DNA of 16,481 bases from Desulfotomaculum sp. (GCA_012961725.1 DTYU01000236.1:1-16481); one strand, 5' to 3'. Positions 1-8,489 are shown, numbered from the stretch's first letter. Made by a program: numbers and translations. Notes: generated by a model from the letters alone, not told the origin.

Positions 1-73
1 AAATTACGGGGACACCATACTAAATTATTAGTCCGATAAAATTACGGGGACACCATACTAAATTATTAGTCCG
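1..73. repeat. Two exact copies of a 35-bp direct repeat, period 38
   Basis: Positions 1-35 and 39-73 are identical over 35 bases and are separated by 3 bases. Each copy contains GGGGACACCATACT followed by an AT-rich stretch. The array starts at the window edge, so more copies may lie to the left. From memory, strings like AGTATGGTGTCCCCG (the other strand) occur near REP-associated tyrosine transposases (IS200-like Y1 family). That link is inference; no transposase is visible here. The stretch from 74 to 134, between the repeat and the end of uvrC, holds no gene and only weak short hairpins. Confidence 0.85.
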
Positions 74-134
74 GCCGACCCATATGCCAAAAAAGGCGTG
101 ATGGGGCCGTTTCCGGAAAATACCACCCAAAGAT

Positions 135-2009
135 TTAACCTTCCCTTTCTGATTCCCGCCCGTGTAAAAAAACGTATACAGCCTCGGCCGCCCGCCGGTT
201 CATTCCCGGAAGGCGGGAGAGTTCCTCCACCCCGGCTGCCCTAAGCGCATCAACCGAGGCATAGGCCCGCAAAAGCGCCCGGCGCCGGACCGGTCCGATC
301 CCTTCGATCTCTTCCAGCACCGATCTGAGGCCGGCAGCCCGCCGCTTTCGGTGAAACGCAACCGCGAACCGGTGGGCCTCGTCCCTGACCCGCTGCAAGA
401 GCCTCAAGGCGCTGCTGTCTGCAGGAATTACTATCGGGTTCTTTTTGCCCGGCCGGTAAAGCCATTCGTTCTCTTTTGCCAGCCCGAACACCGGAATTCT
501 TTCAAGACCGAATGTATCCAAAACCCCCCTTGCAACGGACGCCTGTGCTGCCCCGCCGTCAACCAGCACCAGGTCGGGAAGCGGGAGAAACCTTGCCGAA
601 CGCGGCGACATTTGGTTTTCAGCGATACCGCGTTCCTCTTCCCTGGCCCGTGCGAACCTTCGCCTGAGTGCTTCCCGCAGGGCGGCATAGTCGTCCGGTT
701 TCCCTGTAGGACTGACGGCGAAACGCCGGTAACCGCTCCTGTACGGGTTTCCTTGTCTGAAGACAACCATCGCCGCAACCGGCGCCGCCCCCTGCAGGCA
801 GGAGGCATCATACCCTTCGATCCGTTGGGGCGGCGAGTCCAGCCCGAGCAACGCGGCAAGCGCCGCAACCGCAGCCTCGTCTGCCGCCCCCGCTTTCTCT
901 GTATCTTCCAGGGCAAGGACGGCGTTTTTCGCCGCCAGCTCGACGAGTTCACTTTTTTTGCCACGGCGGGGAACGGTGATGAGGACCTTTCTCCCGGCCC
1001 TTCCCCGAAGGTAAGCCGTCAGGGCCGCCCTGTCCTCCTCATCGAGTTCAACCGGGAGTATTACCTCCTGCGGGATCGATTCGGCAATGCCGCTGTAATA
1101 CTGTTTGAGAAAGCCGCCCAGCACTGCACCGTCGGTTGAGTCCGCCGTGCCCGTTAGCGAGAACCCTACCTCGCCGACAAGCCTGCCTTCACGGATCTGG
1201 AGAAGCGCCGCCGCTGCGAAAACGCCCCTGCGCCCGAGGGCGACAACGTCCTGGTCCGCTTCCCTGTCCAACACCGCCCGCTGCCTTGCCAAGATTGTCT
1301 CAAGCGCCCGGAGGCGGTCGCGGAGCACCGCCGCCTTCTCGAACTCCAACTTCGCGGCCGCCGCCGCCATTTCCTCCCCGAGGCGGCGCGCCACCGCCTT
1401 GTAACGCCCTTCAAGGAAGAGGCACAGCGCATCTATCCCCTGACGGTAGGTTTTAGGGTCCACCTGCCCGGTACAGGGTCCCGGGCAGCGCTTGATATGA
1501 TAGTTTAAGCAGGTTCGGCTGCGGCTGGGGTCTATCCGCTTACAGGATCGGTAGGGAAAAACGGTGCGCAGGAACCGGAGCGTCTCATAAACCGCTCCCG
1601 CACGGGTGTAGGGGCCGAAGTAGCGCGCGCCGTCCTGCGACCGCCGCCGGGAAAAGAGCACGCGCGGGAACTCTTCCTGTACCGTCACCTTTATATAGGG
1701 GTAGCTCTTGTCGTCTTTGAGTATCACATTGTAGCGGGGACGGTGTTTCTTTATCAGATTGGCCTCTAAGATCAGGGCCTCAACATCGTTTTCGGTAACA
1801 ATGAAAGAGATATCGGCAGCCCGGCCGAGTAGTGCAGAAACCTTTGTAGGCTGACCGGTTTGAAAATAACTGCGCACCCGGTTCCTGAGCGAAAAGGCCT
1901 TCCCTACATAGATCACTTCGCCCGCCGCATCCTTAAAAAGATAGACACCGGGCTCGTCGGGAAGCCTTTTTATCTTTTCCATCAGATCATCTCTCAACGC
2001 ACTTACCAC
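135..2009 (-). CDS. uvrC: UvrABC system protein C (excision nuclease subunit)
   Basis: UvrC makes the 3' and 5' incisions around DNA lesions during nucleotide excision repair, after UvrA and UvrB have marked the damage. The 624-residue length is normal for the family. In order: a GIY-YIG nuclease domain (GVY at 21-23, YVGK at 34-37); four cysteines at 156, 167, 175 and 179 matching the Fe-S-binding positions reported for UvrC; a UVR motif near 205-240 that contacts UvrB; an RNase H-like nuclease with Asp401, Asp484 and His546 in the expected contexts (YDAS, LVDGG, RDEAHRF); and a C-terminal helix-hairpin-helix pair near 568-615. The usual DGGKGQ segment reads DGGAAQ here. The start is ambiguous: GTG at 2009, TTG at 1997 (preceded by GGTGG and giving the usual N-terminal length) or ATG at 1982. 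It is the last gene of the uvrB-uvrA-uvrC series and lies 155 bp after uvrA. No convincing terminator follows. Confidence 0.97.
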   Translation of the reverse strand: MVSALRDDLMEKIKRLPDEPGVYLFKDAAGEVIYVGKAFSLRNRVRSYFQTGQPTKVSALLGRAADISFIVTENDVEALILEANLIKKHRPRYNVILKDDKSYPYIKVTVQEEFPRVLFSRRRSQDGARYFGPYTRAGAVYETLRFLRTVFPYRSCKRIDPSRSRTCLNYHIKRCPGPCTGQVDPKTYRQGIDALCLFLEGRYKAVARRLGEEMAAAAAKLEFEKAAVLRDRLRALETILARQRAVLDREADQDVVALGRRGVFAAAALLQIREGRLVGEVGFSLTGTADSTDGAVLGGFLKQYYSGIAESIPQEVILPVELDEEDRAALTAYLRGRAGRKVLITVPRRGKKSELVELAAKNAVLALEDTEKAGAADEAAVAALAALLGLDSPPQRIEGYDASCLQGAAPVAAMVVFRQGNPYRSGYRRFAVSPTGKPDDYAALREALRRRFARAREEERGIAENQMSPRSARFLPLPDLVLVDGGAAQASVARGVLDTFGLERIPVFGLAKENEWLYRPGKKNPIVIPADSSALRLLQRVRDEAHRFAVAFHRKRRAAGLRSVLEEIEGIGPVRRRALLRAYASVDALRAAGVEELSRLPGMNRRAAEAVYVFLHGRESEREG

Positions 2010-2040
2010 CCGCTGTGATTAAGGGATAGACCTTTAAGGT

Positions 2041-2205
2041 CCGGTCAACGTTCAACGTGCATGCTCAAACAGAAGCAATTTAGGGTCCGTTCAAGGTTAT
2101 AAAGAACACTGACCCTTGACCTTACACTTGTGAACTTCGAACCGACCTCTAAGCTCTATCAGTATTAGCCCAACTTCGAACCTTGAACCTTGAACCTCGA
2201 ACTTC
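2041..2205. repeat. Degenerate 7-bp-period repeats between uvrA and uvrC, running into the uvrA 3' end
   Basis: The clearest part is 2171-2205, five successive heptads on the plus strand: CAACTTC, GAACCTT, GAACCTT, GAACCTC, GAACTTC. Farther left the 7-nt phase continues with more divergence, for example CCGGTCA, ACGTTCA, ACGTGCA from 2041. The repeat covers most of the 155-bp intergenic space upstream of uvrC and supplies the last dozen codons of uvrA. A 13-nt palindrome, GACCTTTAAGGTC, sits at 2029-2041. I see no clear promoter for uvrC here. Confidence 0.75.
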
Positions 2206-5044
2206 TCTGCCGCCCGGCCGCCAGCCGTCCCTGCTCCGCCGCCAGGAGCCTGCGCAGGTGCCGGCCGGTGTACGAACGCGCCGCTTCCGCCACCTCCTCC
2301 GGTGAGCCGGTAGCGACGACTGTCCCCCCGTGCGCCCCGCCTTCTGGGCCGAGGTCAATTATATGATCGGCGGTCTTAATCACTTCGAGGTTGTGCTCGA
2401 TCACCACCACCGTGTTTCCGGCGTCCACCAGCCGCTGCAGGACATCGAGCAGCCGGGCCACGTCGGCAAAATGCAAGCCCGTGGTCGGCTCATCTAAGAT
2501 GTAAAGCGTCCGTCCGGTAGCCCTTCGTGAAAGCTCGGTTGCTAACTTTACCCGCTGGGCCTCCCCGCCGGAAAGGGTGGTCGCCGGCTGCCCCAACTTT
2601 ATATAGCCAAGGCCTACATCGTATAGGGTTTTGAGACGCCGGTGGATCCTCGGAAAGGCCTCAAAAAACGCTAACGCCTCTTCCACCGTCAGATCTAAAA
2701 CATCAGCGATGCTCTTGCCCCGGAACTTAACCTCGACCGTCTCCCGGTTGTACCGCCGCCCCTTGCAGACCTCACACGGAATGTATACGTCCGGGAGGAA
2801 ATGCATCTCGATCTTTACGATCCCGTCGCCGCGGCAGGCCTCGCACCTCCCGCCGGGGACGTTGAAACTGAACCGGCCCGGCTTGTATCCCCTGACCCGC
2901 GCCTCCGGCAAGAGCGCAAAGAGCTCCCTTATATCCGTGAAAAGACCCGTATAGGTGGCCGGGTTTGAGCGCGGTGTCCGCCCGATGGGCGACTGGTCGA
3001 CGTTGATGACCTTGTCGACATGCTCCAGGCCTTCCAGCCGGCGGTGCTCCCCGGGAAGTTCCCTCGCCCCGTGCAGCCTCTTGGCCAGCGCCCGGTACAG
3101 GATGTCGTTGACCAGCGTGCTCTTGCCGGAACCCGAAACCCCGGTAACACAGGTGAAAAGGCCGACAGGAAACGTGACGTCGACCTCCTTCAGGTTGTGG
3201 GCGCTCGCGCCGATCACCTTCAGGTAACGGCCGTCGGGTTTCCGGCGCGGGCGCTGCGGAATAAATTTCCTCCCGCTCAGGTACATCCCTGTTAAGGAGT
3301 TCGGGTTGCGCACGATCTCCGCCGGCGTTCCCTCCGCCACCACCATGCCCCCGTGTGCACCCGCACCGGGACCGATGTCGATGACGTGGTCGGCGCTTAA
3401 GATCGTATCTGCGTCGTGCTCTACCACGATCACGGTATTCCCTAAGTCGCGCAGGCGTTTCAGCATATTAAGCAGCCGGCCCTGGTCCCGGGGGTGCAGG
3501 CCGATGCTCGGCTCATCCAAGATATAAATCACCCCCATCAGCCCTGAGCCGATCTGCGTGGCCAGACGGATGCGCTGGGCTTCCCCCCCGGAAAGGGTAT
3601 TGGCAGCCCGGTCGAGAGTCAGGTAGTCTAAACCCACATTGACGAGAAAACCGAGACGCGCCTTAATCTCTTTCAACACCTGTTTCGCAATCAAACGCTC
3701 CCGCGGCCCGAGTTCCAGTTCTTCAAAAAACTCAAAAGCATCCGATATAGAAAGCGCAGTGACCTGATGGATGGCGTGTCCACCTACTGTTACGGCGAGC
3801 GCCTCTTGCCTCAGCCGTGCGCCTTGGCAGACGTTGCACGGCCGCGGCCGCATCATCCGTTCTATTTCACCTTTTACGTACTCAGAGGTTGTCTCCCGGT
3901 AGCGCCGGGAAAGATAGGGGATTACGCCCTCAAAAGGCGCGGAATACTCCCGCCGCCGCCCGCTAAGGTTACGGTATGCGAAGCGTACCCGCTCCCCGCC
4001 CGTGCCGTAAAGAAGCGCGTTCCTGTGGTCCGGCGCCAACCAACCAAAGGGTACCGCGGTGGAAAAGCCGTAATGCCTGGCGAGCCCCTCCAGAAGATAG
4101 AACTGCCCGCTGTAGTAGGACCATCCGGCCACCGCTCCCTCTTCCAGGCTCTTCAGCGGGTCAACCACCAGTTCCGGGTCCACCTCAAGAACCGCTCCCA
4201 AACCGGTACAGGCGGGACAGGCCCCATAGGGGCTATTAAAGGAAAACAGCCGCGGGGAAAGCTCCGGGAGGCTCACCCCGCATTCCGGACAGGAAAACCT
4301 GCTGCTGAAAAGCAGCTCCTCCCCGTCGACGACCGCTGCCACAGCGACCCCGTCCGCCAGTCTTAAAGTGGTTTCGAGTGAATCGGCCAGGCGGGAGGCC
4401 GCTTCAGGCTTTATGACTAAGCGGTCGACCACGATCTCAATGTTATGCTTCTTGCTCCTGTCAAGCGCTATCTCCTCTTCACCCAACTCATGGATGGAAC
4501 CGTTCACCCGCACACGCACAAACCCCTGCCGGCGCGCTTCTTCAAAAACCCTTCCATGCTCCCCTTTCTTTCCGCGCACCACAGGGGCTAAGATGTAAAT
4601 CCTTGTACCCTCAGGGAGTGTTAGCAGCCGGTCCACCATCTGAGAAACCGTCTGTTGCTGGATCGGCAGACCGCATTGCGGACAATGGGGCTTCCCGATA
4701 CGGGCAAAAAGCAGCCGCAGGTGGTCATAGATCTCCGTCACCGTGCCCACGGTGGAACGGGGGTTGTGGCTCGCCGATCTCTGGTCGATGGAGATCGCCG
4801 GCGAAAGACCGTCTATACCGTCAACATCGGGCTTATCCATCTGCCCTAAGAACTGCCTGGCGTAAGCCGATAGTGACTCGACGTAGCGCCGCTGGCCTTC
4901 AGCGTAAATGGTATCGAAGGCAAGCGAAGACTTCCCCGACCCGGAAAGCCCGGTAATAACGGTGAGCCTGTTGCGGGGAATGCTCACCGTTATGTTTTTC
5001 AGGTTATGTACCCGTGCCCCTCTTACTACAATTGCGCTCTGCAT
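2165..5044 (-). CDS. uvrA: UvrABC system protein A (damage-sensing ABC ATPase)
   Basis: UvrA is the DNA-damage-recognition ATPase of nucleotide excision repair; as a dimer it loads UvrB at lesions. Numbering from the upstream GTG at 5053: first Walker A GLSGSGKSS at 35-43; zinc-site cysteines 124/127, 255/258 and 279/282, plus C406/C409; first ABC signature LSGGEAQR at 487-494 with ILDEPSIGLH; second Walker A GVSGSGKST at 638-646; Cys4 zinc finger 737/740/760/763; second LSGGEAQR at 827-834 with ILDEPTTGLH. I chose the ATG at 5044 because GGTGA lies 5 nt upstream; the GTG at 5053 has no good Shine-Dalgarno site. The family length is about 940-960 residues. The last roughly 20 residues look non-native: they are encoded by a heptameric DNA repeat and read RSSRFKVQGSKLG. 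The gene follows uvrB by 160 bp. Confidence 0.98.
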   Translation of the reverse strand: MQSAIVVRGARVHNLKNITVSIPRNRLTVITGLSGSGKSSLAFDTIYAEGQRRYVESLSAYARQFLGQMDKPDVDGIDGLSPAISIDQRSASHNPRSTVGTVTEIYDHLRLLFARIGKPHCPQCGLPIQQQTVSQMVDRLLTLPEGTRIYILAPVVRGKKGEHGRVFEEARRQGFVRVRVNGSIHELGEEEIALDRSKKHNIEIVVDRLVIKPEAASRLADSLETTLRLADGVAVAAVVDGEELLFSSRFSCPECGVSLPELSPRLFSFNSPYGACPACTGLGAVLEVDPELVVDPLKSLEEGAVAGWSYYSGQFYLLEGLARHYGFSTAVPFGWLAPDHRNALLYGTGGERVRFAYRNLSGRRREYSAPFEGVIPYLSRRYRETTSEYVKGEIERMMRPRPCNVCQGARLRQEALAVTVGGHAIHQVTALSISDAFEFFEELELGPRERLIAKQVLKEIKARLGFLVNVGLDYLTLDRAANTLSGGEAQRIRLATQIGSGLMGVIYILDEPSIGLHPRDQGRLLNMLKRLRDLGNTVIVVEHDADTILSADHVIDIGPGAGAHGGMVVAEGTPAEIVRNPNSLTGMYLSGRKFIPQRPRRKPDGRYLKVIGASAHNLKEVDVTFPVGLFTCVTGVSGSGKSTLVNDILYRALAKRLHGARELPGEHRRLEGLEHVDKVINVDQSPIGRTPRSNPATYTGLFTDIRELFALLPEARVRGYKPGRFSFNVPGGRCEACRGDGIVKIEMHFLPDVYIPCEVCKGRRYNRETVEVKFRGKSIADVLDLTVEEALAFFEAFPRIHRRLKTLYDVGLGYIKLGQPATTLSGGEAQRVKLATELSRRATGRTLYILDEPTTGLHFADVARLLDVLQRLVDAGNTVVVIEHNLEVIKTADHIIDLGPEGGAHGGTVVATGSPEEVAEAARSYTGRHLRRLLAAEQGRLAAGRQRSSRFKVQGSKLG

Positions 5045-5071
5045 CTCTCTCACCGCTGCAAGCCTGAATTT

Positions 5072-5203
5072 CGGCGTCCAGAATCCAGGAGTCAGAATCT
5101 AGAATATTTCATTGCAGGGATTTGCTAGGCGAATCCCCTTTGAACTTCTGGTACCTCGGCCCCTGACTCACATCTTCCATTGTCTGTCTTCTGGCCTCTG
5201 AGT
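5072..5203. repeat. Degenerate 7-bp-period repeats between uvrB and uvrA
   Basis: Two stretches keep a 7-nt period with different sequence families. At 5072-5106 the plus strand reads CGGCGTC, CAGAATC, CAGGAGT, CAGAATC, TAGAATA. At 5141-5203 it reads TGAACTT, CTGGTAC, CTCGGCC, CCTGACT, CACATCT, TCCATTG, TCTGTCT, TCTGGCC, TCTGAGT. Between them lies a 6-bp inverted repeat (GGGATT at 5117-5122, AATCCC at 5132-5137). The whole 160-bp uvrB-uvrA spacer is therefore mostly repeat, and no consensus uvrA promoter is visible. Confidence 0.65.
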
Positions 5204-5204
5204 C

Positions 5205-7253
5205 TCATCCTCTCGCCCCTACCCTCTTTTTCCGCCTTCCGCCTTCTGCCTTCCGCCTTTTTCCTATGCCGCCTTCTCTGACCGCCAGCTCCGCCCTTAA
5301 CTCCAAAAGCACGTCGCGCAACTGCGCCGCCGTCTCGAACTCTAATTGGCGGGCCGCCTCCCGCATCCGCTTCTCATACTCCGCCGCCAGTCGCTTGAGC
5401 TGCGGCAGCGCCATTTCCTTCGACCGCACCGCGTAGACCCCTGTTTCCTCCGCCGCTTTTGTGGCCTCAAGCACCTCCCGGACAGGCTTCTGCACCGTCT
5501 GCGGGGTGATGCCGTGCGCCCGGTTGAACGCCATTTGCAGCTTGCGCCGCCGTTCGGTCTCCTCAATCGCACGCCTCATCGAGCCGGTTATTGTATCTGC
5601 ATACAGGATAACCAGACCGTTGATGTTCCTTGCCGCCCTGCCCGCCGTCTGGATCAACGACCGCTCCGAGCGGAGGTACCCCTCCTTATCCGCGTCAAGG
5701 ATGGCCACCAAAGATACCTCGGGCAGGTCCAGCCCTTCCCGCAGGAGGTTGATGCCTACCAGTACGTCGAAGACCCCGCGCCGGAGGTCACGGATGATCG
5801 CCATCCGCTCCAAGGTATCGATCTCGGCGTGCAGGTAACGGACCTTGAGGCCGGCCTCGCGGAGGTAATCCGCCAGGTCTTCCGCCATCCGCTTCGTGAG
5901 CGTCGTCACCAGTACCCGCTCGCGTCTGTCTATACGGGTGCGGATCTCTCCTAACAGGTTGTCGATCTGGCCCCTTGTCGGCCTGACCGCCAAGGGCGGG
6001 TCGACAAGTCCGGTGGGCCGGACGATCTGCTCGACCACCTGGGCGCTCTTTTCCATTTCGTAGGGGCCCGGCGTGGCCGAAACGAAGACCACCTGGTTCA
6101 CCCGCCGGATGAACTCGTCAAACCGGAGCGGCCGGTTATCGAAGGCCGAGGGAAGGCGGAAGCCGTACTCCACCAGTGCCTCTTTCCGGGATCGGTCGCC
6201 CTCGTACATCCCGTGAAGCTGCGGAATGGAAACGTGCGACTCATCGATGAAAATCAGGAAATCCGGCGGAAAATAGTCCAAAAGCGTATAGGGAGGCTCA
6301 CCCGGTGCCCGCCCGGTAAGGTAGCGGGAGTAGTTCTCGATCCCTTTGCAGTACCCGACCTCGCGGAGCATCTCCAAGTCAAACCGCGTCCGCGTCTCGA
6401 TACGCTGCGCTTGCAGGAGCTTCCCCTGCCGCCTGAACCAGGCCGTCCGCTCCGCAAGCTCCGCCTCGATCGCCGCAATGATTCCTTCCAGCCGCTCGGG
6501 CGCCGTCACGTAGTGCGTCGCCGGGAAGAAAGAAACGTGGTAGCGTTCACCGGTAATCTTCCCTGTAAGCGGGTCAAACTCGAGGATCTTATCGACCTCG
6601 TCGCCGAAAAACTCAATCCGCACCGCCCGCTCCGAGGCGGAAGCCGGAAAGACATCGACGACGTCGCCGCGCACCCGGAACCGCCCGCGCATGAAATTGA
6701 TATCGTTACGCTCGTACCTCACCTGTACCAACTTGCGCAGCACCGCGTCCCGGCTGTAGCTCTGACCGCGCCGCAATGAGACGACCTGCGCCGCGTACTC
6801 CGCCGGACTGCCCAAGCCGTAAATACAGGAGACGCTGGCGACGATGATCACGTCACGGCGTTCAAGAACCGCCGCCGTCGCCGCATGCCGCAGTTTGTCT
6901 ATCTCGTCGTTGATCAAGGAGTCCTTCTCGATATACAGGTCGGACTGCGGCAGATAGGCCTCCGGCTGGTAGTAGTCGTAATAGCTGACGAAGTACTCCA
7001 CCGCGTTCTCGGGGAAGAACTCCTTGAACTCGCCGCACAGTTGCGCGGCGAGGGTCTTGTTGGGGGCCAGGACAAGCACGGGGCGCCCGGCCTTTTCAAT
7101 AACGCTGGCCATGGTGAAGGTCTTTCCGGAGCCGGTCACGCCCAAAAGCGTCTGCATCGGGTAGCCCCGCTCAATCCCGGCGAGAAGTCTTTCGATTGCC
7201 CTAGGCTGGTCGCCCGCAGGCACAAACCCCGCCCTTAACTTGAACGAAGACAC
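5205..7253 (-). CDS. uvrB: UvrABC system protein B (damage-verifying helicase)
   Basis: UvrB verifies damage after handover from UvrA and recruits UvrC. Numbering from GTG 7253 (682 residues): Walker A GVTGSGKT at 38-45; the aromatic beta-hairpin (SYYDYYQPEAYLPQSD) near 90-105; DExH motif IDESH near 336-340; helicase motif QTAGRAARN; and a C-terminal UVR motif near 625-660 with ARQLEFETAAQLRD. The frame stays open to a TTG at 7283, but a TGGTATAAT promoter element at 7286-7294 would place the transcript start downstream of that TTG. GTG at 7253, giving an N-terminus of the usual length (MSSFKLRAGF), is therefore the better start, although its Shine-Dalgarno site is weak. The last 20 residues (from IGKRR) are Lys/Arg/Gly-rich and come from a heptameric DNA repeat. 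It is the first gene of the uvrBAC series. Confidence 0.97.
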   Translation of the reverse strand: MSSFKLRAGFVPAGDQPRAIERLLAGIERGYPMQTLLGVTGSGKTFTMASVIEKAGRPVLVLAPNKTLAAQLCGEFKEFFPENAVEYFVSYYDYYQPEAYLPQSDLYIEKDSLINDEIDKLRHAATAAVLERRDVIIVASVSCIYGLGSPAEYAAQVVSLRRGQSYSRDAVLRKLVQVRYERNDINFMRGRFRVRGDVVDVFPASASERAVRIEFFGDEVDKILEFDPLTGKITGERYHVSFFPATHYVTAPERLEGIIAAIEAELAERTAWFRRQGKLLQAQRIETRTRFDLEMLREVGYCKGIENYSRYLTGRAPGEPPYTLLDYFPPDFLIFIDESHVSIPQLHGMYEGDRSRKEALVEYGFRLPSAFDNRPLRFDEFIRRVNQVVFVSATPGPYEMEKSAQVVEQIVRPTGLVDPPLAVRPTRGQIDNLLGEIRTRIDRRERVLVTTLTKRMAEDLADYLREAGLKVRYLHAEIDTLERMAIIRDLRRGVFDVLVGINLLREGLDLPEVSLVAILDADKEGYLRSERSLIQTAGRAARNINGLVILYADTITGSMRRAIEETERRRKLQMAFNRAHGITPQTVQKPVREVLEATKAAEETGVYAVRSKEMALPQLKRLAAEYEKRMREAARQLEFETAAQLRDVLLELRAELAVREGGIGKRRKAEGGRRKKRVGARG
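5231..5265. repeat. 7-bp tandem repeat inside the 3' coding end of uvrB
   Basis: On the plus strand the heptads TCCGCCT, TCCGCCT, TCTGCCT, TCCGCCT occupy 5231-5258, followed by a degenerate TTTTCCT. In the uvrB reading direction the unit is AGGCGGA. The period of 7 puts successive units in different reading frames, so the encoded tail (residues after IGKRR) has no peptide repeat. Confidence 0.85.
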
Positions 7254-7285
7254 TGCTTCACTCTTTTCACCGGCATTTCTCAATA

Positions 7286-7294
7286 ATTATACCA
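7286..7294 (-). promoter_or_regulatory. Extended -10 promoter for uvrB
   Basis: The minus strand reads TGGTATAAT, a perfect -10 hexamer with a TGn extension. No -35 match lies 17 bp upstream (TCAGGG, overlapping the mscS terminator), so the extended -10 would carry recognition. Predicted initiation is near 7279. I found no GAAC-N4-GTTC LexA box next to it. Confidence 0.55.
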
Positions 7295-7297
7295 CAG

Positions 7298-7319
7298 AAT
7301 AAAACGCCCCCTGAGGGGC
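7298..7319 (-). terminator. Rho-independent terminator after mscS
   Basis: In minus orientation GCCCC, a TCAG loop and GGGGC form a 5-bp all-GC stem, followed by GTTTTATT. It lies 27 bp past the mscS stop codon and just upstream of the uvrB promoter, so it separates the osmotic-stress unit from the repair genes. Confidence 0.65.
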
Positions 7320-7345
7320 CGCCAAAACAAGATGAGATAGAAATC

Positions 7346-8416
7346 TTACCGCAACTGAGGCGATACCTCCCGGTCGCCGCCCGATTCGTCACTTTGCAGA
7401 TAGACCGTCCTGATGGGGAACGGGATTACGATGCCCTCCTCGGCGTACCGTTTTTGCAGCCGTTTTACGAACTCGTGCTTGACCAAATACTGGTCCACAA
7501 ACTCCTTAACCCTTAGGATCACCGTGAAATTGATGCTAAAATCAGCAAAGGTGTGGTACCGGATAAAGGGGTCGAAGTCGGACAGGCCGCCGGGGACTTC
7601 CTTCATGACCTCTCTCGCAACTTCAATTGTAACCCTCTCCACCCTTTCAAGGTCGCTTCCATAGTCCACACCCACCTGCACAAGCACGGCCATCTCCTCT
7701 TCCGGAAGGTGGTAGTTGGTTACTATCGCGGAGGCCAACTTTACATTCGGCACGATCACCATGTTGTTAGGCAGCATTCTGATGGTGGTATTCCGCCAGT
7801 TTATGTCCTGAACATATCCCTCTTCTCCGGTATCAAGCCGCACGTAGTCCCCCGGCCTAACCTGTTTTGAGGCGATAACATGGATCCCCGAAAACAGGTT
7901 TGAGAGCGTGTCCTGCAGCGCAAGGGCCACTGCCAAGCCCCCTACGCCCAGGGCTGTAAGGATCGGTGTTATAGATATGCCGAGGCTCTGGAGTACAATG
8001 AGTATCCCGATTACAAAGACCAACAGCTTTGTGATGTTCACGATCAAAGTGGTCGCCGGCAAGACGCCCTCCGCCCTCGAGGCGTAAAGCGTAATAAAAC
8101 CGCCCGCCATCCTCATCACAACCGCTGTTGCGGACAGGATCGCAAGCACCAAAAGGATCTTCCCCAACACTTCCTTAACGTTTGGGGTCAAATAAACCGT
8201 CGCAATCGCCCCGTATGCGCCGGCGAGAAGACCCCAAAACATCACCACATGTCTAAAAGAATCGATGATAACCTCATCGCCCTGCCATTTGGTCCGGCGC
8301 GCCATCTTAGAAACCCCGGCAACAATCACCTTCTCTGCGATTACACCGAGCAGAAATCCGCCGGCTACAAATGACAGTGCAACCAATACCCGGAACGTCA
8401 ACAGGTCTAAGAACAT
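7346..8416 (-). CDS. MscS-family small-conductance mechanosensitive channel
   Basis: This membrane channel opens under high membrane tension and releases ions and small solutes during osmotic downshift. The 356-residue protein has about five hydrophobic segments in its first 180 residues. The last is a Gly/Ala-rich pore-lining helix near 153-185 (TALGVGGLAVALALQDTLSN). A beta domain follows (VRPGDYVRL, then WRNTTIRMLPNNMVIVPN) and an alpha/beta C-terminal domain ending FPIRTVYL. This is larger than minimal MscS (about 286 residues) and fits the YnaI/YkuT-like five-TM group. The ATG at 8416 is set by AGGAGG at 8423-8428, 6 nt upstream. It begins 73 bp after the trehalose synthase stop, with no terminator between, so co-transcription is likely. 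A weak internal promoter may also exist at 8502-8510. The exact subtype is uncertain. Confidence 0.93.
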   Translation of the reverse strand: MFLDLLTFRVLVALSFVAGGFLLGVIAEKVIVAGVSKMARRTKWQGDEVIIDSFRHVVMFWGLLAGAYGAIATVYLTPNVKEVLGKILLVLAILSATAVVMRMAGGFITLYASRAEGVLPATTLIVNITKLLVFVIGILIVLQSLGISITPILTALGVGGLAVALALQDTLSNLFSGIHVIASKQVRPGDYVRLDTGEEGYVQDINWRNTTIRMLPNNMVIVPNVKLASAIVTNYHLPEEEMAVLVQVGVDYGSDLERVERVTIEVAREVMKEVPGGLSDFDPFIRYHTFADFSINFTVILRVKEFVDQYLVKHEFVKRLQKRYAEEGIVIPFPIRTVYLQSDESGGDREVSPQLR

Positions 8417-8489
8417 CAAAAACCTCCTGTCCTGAAGACGGTTCGGCGTTTACCCCGCAATTTCTTCTACGTTGAGCTGAGTGCCGGGT

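Noticed and set aside
1..73. CRISPR array
   Set aside because: The two repeats are separated by only 3 bp, so there are no spacers.
79..105. Hairpin CCCAT...ATGGG downstream of uvrC as its terminator
   Set aside because: The stem is interrupted and weak, and the T-run lies in the loop, not after the stem, so it does not fit a rho-independent terminator.
351..1139. 262-codon plus-strand open frame inside uvrC
   Set aside because: Antisense to conserved UvrC domains; open only because of the GC-rich codon usage of uvrC.
5117..5137. GGGATT/AATCCC inverted repeat between uvrB and uvrA as an operator or terminator
   Set aside because: Only 6 bp with a 9-nt loop and no U-run; embedded in repeat-rich DNA and expected by chance at this size.
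7240..7330. LexA/SOS box upstream of uvrB
   Set aside because: uvrB and uvrA are often in the SOS regulon, but I see no GAAC-N4-GTTC motif near the uvrB or uvrA starts.
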